Position numbers and translations under genes: made by a program. A DNA stretch of 13,904 bases. Origin: Methanobacteriota archaeon. GTDB lineage: Archaea; Halobacteriota; Syntropharchaeia; JACQPP01. Where the stretch lies: assembly GCA_016207465.1 (NCBI GenBank), contig JACQPP010000048.1, positions 1-13,904 of the forward strand, written 5' to 3'. Numbering within the stretch: position 1 is the stretch's first letter; the number at the start of each line of letters is the position of its first letter. Under the pieces are notes generated by a model. The model saw only the letters and a program-made list of their open reading frames with translations, had not been told where the DNA came from and ran no database searches. Shown here piece by piece: positions 13,117 through 13,904 of the stretch.

Positions 13117-13904
13117 ATGGAACTCACCCCCCACGAGCAACGCCTCCTCCAGGCCCTCCAGAAGAGCCCCCAAGCGCCCCTGGCCGACCTCGCCCGCGAC
13201 TCGGGCCTCCACCCCGACGCCGCCCAGCAGGCCGCATTCATGCTCCAGGAGAAAGACCTCGCCCGCGTCGAGGAGCGCCGCGAGACCCGCCACACCCTCA
13301 CCCCCGAGGGCGAACGCTACGCCCGCGAGGGACTCCCCGAGAGACGCGCCCTCGCCCACCTCCAGGCCCCCCGGGCCCCCGCCGACCTCGAAAAACAGAT
13401 GGGCCGCGAGGCCCCCATCGCCCTCGGTTGGCTCCGCCGCAAAAACTGGGCCCAGGTCCAGCAGGGACAAATCCAACCCGGCCCGACCCCACCCCCGCCG
13501 GGAGACGACGAAACCGCCCTCCAACTCCTCCTCCAGGGACCCTCCACCATCCCCCCAGGGGCCGCAGAGACCCTCGAAAAACGCGGCCTCGCCAAACGCG
13601 AGGAACGGGCCGAGCGCACCCTCCACCTCACCCCCCGGGGCCGCGACACCCCCGCCGGGACCGGGGCCGACGATGCCCTCACCGACCTCACCCCCCAACT
13701 CCTCAAAACCGGCGGCTGGCGGGGCAAAAGATTCCGCGCCTACGACCCCGCCCTCGACGCCGAGCCCCCCGAGCAGGGACGCAAGAACCCCTACGCCCGC
13801 ATCCTCGACGAAATACGCGCCATCTTCCTCTCCATGGGATTCACCGAGATACGGGGCCCCATCATCCAGAGCGCATTCTGGAACTTCGACGCCCTCTTCC
13901 AGCC
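13117..13904 (+). CDS. pheS: Phenylalanyl-tRNA synthetase alpha subunit, 5' part (archaeal type)
   Basis: This is the catalytic subunit that activates phenylalanine; 262 codons are visible before the window ends. Residues 1-200 form repeated winged-helix (DNA-binding-like) domains typical of archaeal and eukaryotic PheS: MELTPHEQRLLQALQ with LTPEGERYAREGLPERRAL, then a second unit containing ETALQLLLQG and LHLTPRGRD. The class II catalytic core starts near residue 221 with GRKNPYARILDEIRAIFLSM and MGFTEIRGP (240-248), then FWNFDALFQ. Archaeal relatives usually have GRKHP, so Asn224 is a small deviation. The ATG at 13117 follows CCCAGG and is preceded by the shared AT island. The placement head to head with pheT differs from the familiar pheST operon. 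Confidence 0.93.
   Translation, partial: MELTPHEQRLLQALQKSPQAPLADLARDSGLHPDAAQQAAFMLQEKDLARVEERRETRHTLTPEGERYAREGLPERRALAHLQAPRAPADLEKQMGREAPIALGWLRRKNWAQVQQGQIQPGPTPPPPGDDETALQLLLQGPSTIPPGAAETLEKRGLAKREERAERTLHLTPRGRDTPAGTGADDALTDLTPQLLKTGGWRGKRFRAYDPALDAEPPEQGRKNPYARILDEIRAIFLSMGFTEIRGPIIQSAFWNFDALFQ

Noticed and set aside
13045..13698. Upstream extension of the pheT frame opposite pheS
   Set aside because: It overlaps clear pheS coding sequence and lacks homology-like features; the ATG at 13044 gives a normal PheT N-terminus with a Shine-Dalgarno sequence.

Overview
The window is archaeal, very GC-rich (roughly two-thirds G+C by eye) and densely coded on both strands. The archaeal assignment rests on gene content: an archaeal-type diadenylate cyclase (DacZ), an archaeal two-subunit phenylalanyl-tRNA synthetase with DNA-binding-like N-terminal repeats, a DUF835 protein, a PAC2-family protein, a small PUA protein, a surface protein ending in a PGF-CTERM-like tail, a tRNA gene without an encoded CCA end, and TATA-like rather than -35/-10 promoters. 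PGF-CTERM, DUF835 and DacZ together suggest a euryarchaeal lineage, possibly Thermoplasmatota or a relative. That placement is inference.

Layout. 1-400: the end of an AT-richer membrane-anchored protein gene (+). 374-1807 (-): a PAC2-family protein, an unrecognised 141-aa protein with its own TATA box, and a possible 45-aa membrane peptide. 1846-3603 (-): a coupled pair, DUF835 protein then HerA-like ATPase. 3656-3815: a dispersed AT-rich hairpin repeat joined directly to a tRNA-Pro(UGG) gene whose D-stem looks damaged. 3843-6467 (+): a 686-aa secreted, cysteine-rich, probably glycosylated surface protein and a coupled double-zinc-ribbon protein. 6468-6669: leader/promoter region. 6670-7536 (+): dacZ. 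7541-8056 (-): a multi-pass membrane protein. 8126-10645 (+): a large GH94-like carbohydrate-active enzyme. 10646-10914: intergenic, with the second copy of the hairpin repeat and a minus-strand terminator. 10915-13044 (-): pheT followed by a PUA protein. 13117 to the end (+): the 5' part of pheS, head to head with pheT.

How the genes fit together. pheS, pheT, tRNA-Pro and the PUA protein are translation or RNA genes. dacZ makes the second messenger c-di-AMP. The HerA/DUF835 pair looks like one ATP-driven module of unknown task. The surface protein is the most unusual coding sequence. It carries two six-cysteine modules with identical, symmetric spacing (3-6-9-6-3) and a helical linker whose three repeats each end in an N-glycosylation sequon. 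The most unusual non-coding signal is the two-copy repeat at 3656 and 10700. Its hairpin purine arm is matched in parallel by a nearby pyrimidine tract, which is the arrangement required for an intramolecular triple helix.
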